Shown here: in pieces, positions 8,348 to 9,393 of the stretch | How the letters are laid out: each line of letters starts with the position of its first letter | How positions within the stretch are numbered: position 1 is the first letter of the stretch | Assembly: GCA_043757205.1 (NCBI GenBank) | Contig: JAYVPU010000075.1 | Coordinates: 1-9,393 of the forward strand | Direction: 5' to 3' | Length of the DNA: 9,393 nucleotides | Origin: CANCDA01 sp043757205 | GTDB taxonomy: Bacteria; Pseudomonadota; Gammaproteobacteria; Burkholderiales; Burkholderiaceae_C | Made by a program: the position numbers and the translations under genes | Notes under the pieces: generated by a model | What the model saw: the letters and a program-made list of their open reading frames with translations, nothing else | What the model was told of the DNA's origin: nothing | The model's database searches: none

Positions 8348-8845
8348 CTAAAGCAGCACGGGTTGGTCCGGCAGCTCGTTGCCGTCGCCGCCCTCGCGCG
8401 GGAAGTGCCGACGCAAAACGCGTGCAACTGCATCGACACCCGCCACGGCACCCAAACGGAAATCACCGCGTTTGAAAGCGGCCTCCAATTGGCGGCTGAT
8501 GTCGCTCCAGGCCTGGGCGCCTGCATGGGCATGGATGCCCCGGTCGGCCACAATCTCCACCGCGTGGTCGGCCAGTAGCACATAAACCAGCACGCCGTTG
8601 TTGTGTTGGGTGTCCCAGACCCGCAGGTTGGAAAACACCTCGATGGCCCGCTCTTGCGGCGTTTGCCCACGCAACAGCGCCCAGGGATCAAGGGTGTCTT
8701 CGACGGCGAAGCGAATTTCGCCGACATGGGTGCGCTCTGCAGCCGTGATGGCCGCGCCGATGTCGGCCAAACTGGTAGGCGGGAAAGCGCGGCGCGCGTG
8801 CCAGGGCGTCCGCAGCAGGTGTCGGGCCAGTCGTTGCAGGTCCAT
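8348..8845 (-). CDS. soluble TPM-domain protein
   Basis: This 165-residue protein has no signal peptide or membrane segment. A basic N terminus (1-20) precedes a TPM-type alpha/beta domain (about 24-150) with HVGEIRFAVE (40-49), the core FSNLRVWDTQHNNGVLVYVL (71-90) and VEIVADRGI (96-104). The NNGVL-x-YV and VEIVADRGI pattern is typical of the short TPM proteins encoded next to a longer Gly-rich TPM protein and often downstream of lemA. TPM domains have been linked to phosphatase activity in plant TLP18.3 and to membrane-protein assembly factors, but the bacterial role is unsettled. ATG at 8845 sits two bases after the upstream TAG, with a GGTGG-like site before it. A GTG at 8854 would add three residues and overlap the upstream stop. 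It probably works with the adjacent TPM protein, and it is cotranscribed with the cyclopropane synthase. Confidence 0.85.
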   Translation of the reverse strand: MDLQRLARHLLRTPWHARRAFPPTSLADIGAAITAAERTHVGEIRFAVEDTLDPWALLRGQTPQERAIEVFSNLRVWDTQHNNGVLVYVLLADHAVEIVADRGIHAHAGAQAWSDISRQLEAAFKRGDFRLGAVAGVDAVARVLRRHFPREGGDGNELPDQPVLL

Positions 8846-8847
8846 GG

Positions 8848-9393
8848 CTACCACCGTCCCGACGATCCGCCGCCGCCAAAGCCGCCACCCCCGCCGCTGA
8901 AGCCCCCTCCACCTAAACCACCCCCGAAACCCCCGCCTCTATGCAACCCGCCCCCTAAGCCTGGCAACCCGCCACGGTGGCCGCTGCCCATGCCGAGCAA
9001 GGTCGCCACAAAGGCGAGCACGGCACCGAATGCGGCAATGCCCAGGGCACCCGAGAGCAGCCACACGATGAACCCGGCACCGCCCGCCGTTAGCGCGGCA
9101 CCCGGCAGGCGACCGAATGCGGTACGCAGCACGCCACCAGCCACTACCACGGCCACCAGCAGAACCGGGGCCAGGCGAAACAGGTCCTGCGCTGAAGGTT
9201 CGGGGCGAGTCTGTGCCTGCACAGCCGCCGGGGCCAGCGCCTCGCCGTCGATCAGCCGCATCATGCGCTCCAGCGCCCCGTTGATGCCGCCATAAAAATC
9301 GCCCTCGCGAAAGCGCGGGACGATGGACTCGCTGATGATGCGTTGGGTGGCCGCGTCGCTGAGCACGCCTTCCAGGCCATAACCCACTTCGAT
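8848..9393 (-). CDS. TPM-domain membrane protein with Gly-rich tail (YgcG-like), 5' truncated
   Basis: The frame runs in from the right edge, so only the last 181 residues are seen. It opens inside a TPM domain at IEVGYGLEGVLSD and continues through IVPRFREGDFYGGI, the usual end of the domain. Next come an Ala/Pro/Gln linker, a hydrophobic segment (about 72-91 of the visible part), a second long hydrophobic stretch (about 98-135) and a Gly-rich tail of about 46 residues made of GGG, GGF and LGGG units, ending SSGRW. This order (TPM, membrane, Gly tail) is the YgcG-type layout; full-length members have an N-terminal signal peptide and an extracytoplasmic TPM domain, which lie outside this window. 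The gene ends with TAG at 8848-8850, two bases before the next TPM gene. By family context a lemA gene may lie just upstream, but this is inference. Confidence 0.88.
   Translation of the reverse strand: MEVGYGLEGVLSDAATQRIISESIVPRFREGDFYGGINGALERMMRLIDGEALAPAAVQAQTRPEPSAQDLFRLAPVLLVAVVVAGGVLRTAFGRLPGAALTAGGAGFIVWLLSGALGIAAFGAVLAFVATLLGMGSGHRGGLPGLGGGLHRGGGFGGGLGGGGFSGGGGGFGGGGSSGRW
8866..8985 (-). repeat. low-complexity Gly-codon tract encoding the TPM protein tail
   Basis: About 120 bases of irregular GGN-rich sequence (CCN-rich on plus) encode the Gly-rich C-terminal tail of the membrane TPM protein. The units are degenerate (GGG, GGF, LGGG) and not a clean tandem repeat. The complementary strand reads as a Pro/Lys-rich frame that is an artefact of this composition. 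Confidence 0.75.

Noticed and set aside
8603..9295. 230-codon plus-strand frame with a Pro/Lys-rich stretch
   Set aside because: The Pro-rich part is the complement of the Gly codons of the TPM protein tail. The rest is compositional shadow, and the minus-strand frame matches a known family.

Overview
The window looks like chromosomal DNA from a betaproteobacterium, most likely of the Burkholderiales (Comamonadaceae-like). I infer this from the high G+C content, the strongly GC-biased third codon positions and the protein types. No database search was possible. I see no rRNA, tRNA, CRISPR array, insertion sequence, integrase or attachment site, and all complete reading frames appear intact.

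Layout. Bases 1-205 hold the last 67 codons of a plus-strand gene, tentatively a DUF1631-family protein. After an 83-bp gap with a candidate promoter comes ettA (289-1950, +), the ABC-F translation factor EttA. It ends in a strong, nearly symmetrical hairpin (1950-1985) that can terminate transcription from both sides. Everything to the right is on the minus strand and converges on that hairpin.

In the direction of transcription (right to left) the minus-strand genes are: a truncated membrane protein with a TPM domain and Gly-rich tail (8848-9393); a second, soluble TPM-domain protein (8348-8845); a cyclopropane-fatty-acyl-phospholipid synthase family methyltransferase (6938-8314); a Cu(+)-type P1B ATPase, CopA (4842-6941); a YidB/DUF937 protein (4335-4757); a P1/S58-family N-terminal-nucleophile peptidase (3296-4312); and a membrane-anchored TAXI-type solute-binding protein (1966-3291).

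Spacing is tight: TAG-CC-ATG between the TPM genes, 33 bp to the cyclopropane synthase, an ATGA overlap into copA, 84 bp to the YidB gene, 22 bp to the peptidase and 4 bp to the TAXI gene. The first four genes look like one operon joining envelope-type TPM proteins, membrane-lipid modification and copper efflux. The last three look like a second unit, or a continuation; the 84-bp gap carries a perfect inverted repeat and phased direct repeats that could be regulatory. I found no convincing wholly novel system. The best leads are the coupling of lipid cyclopropanation to copper export, the orphan TAXI protein coupled to a self-processing peptidase, and the shared terminator whose loop is a stop codon.
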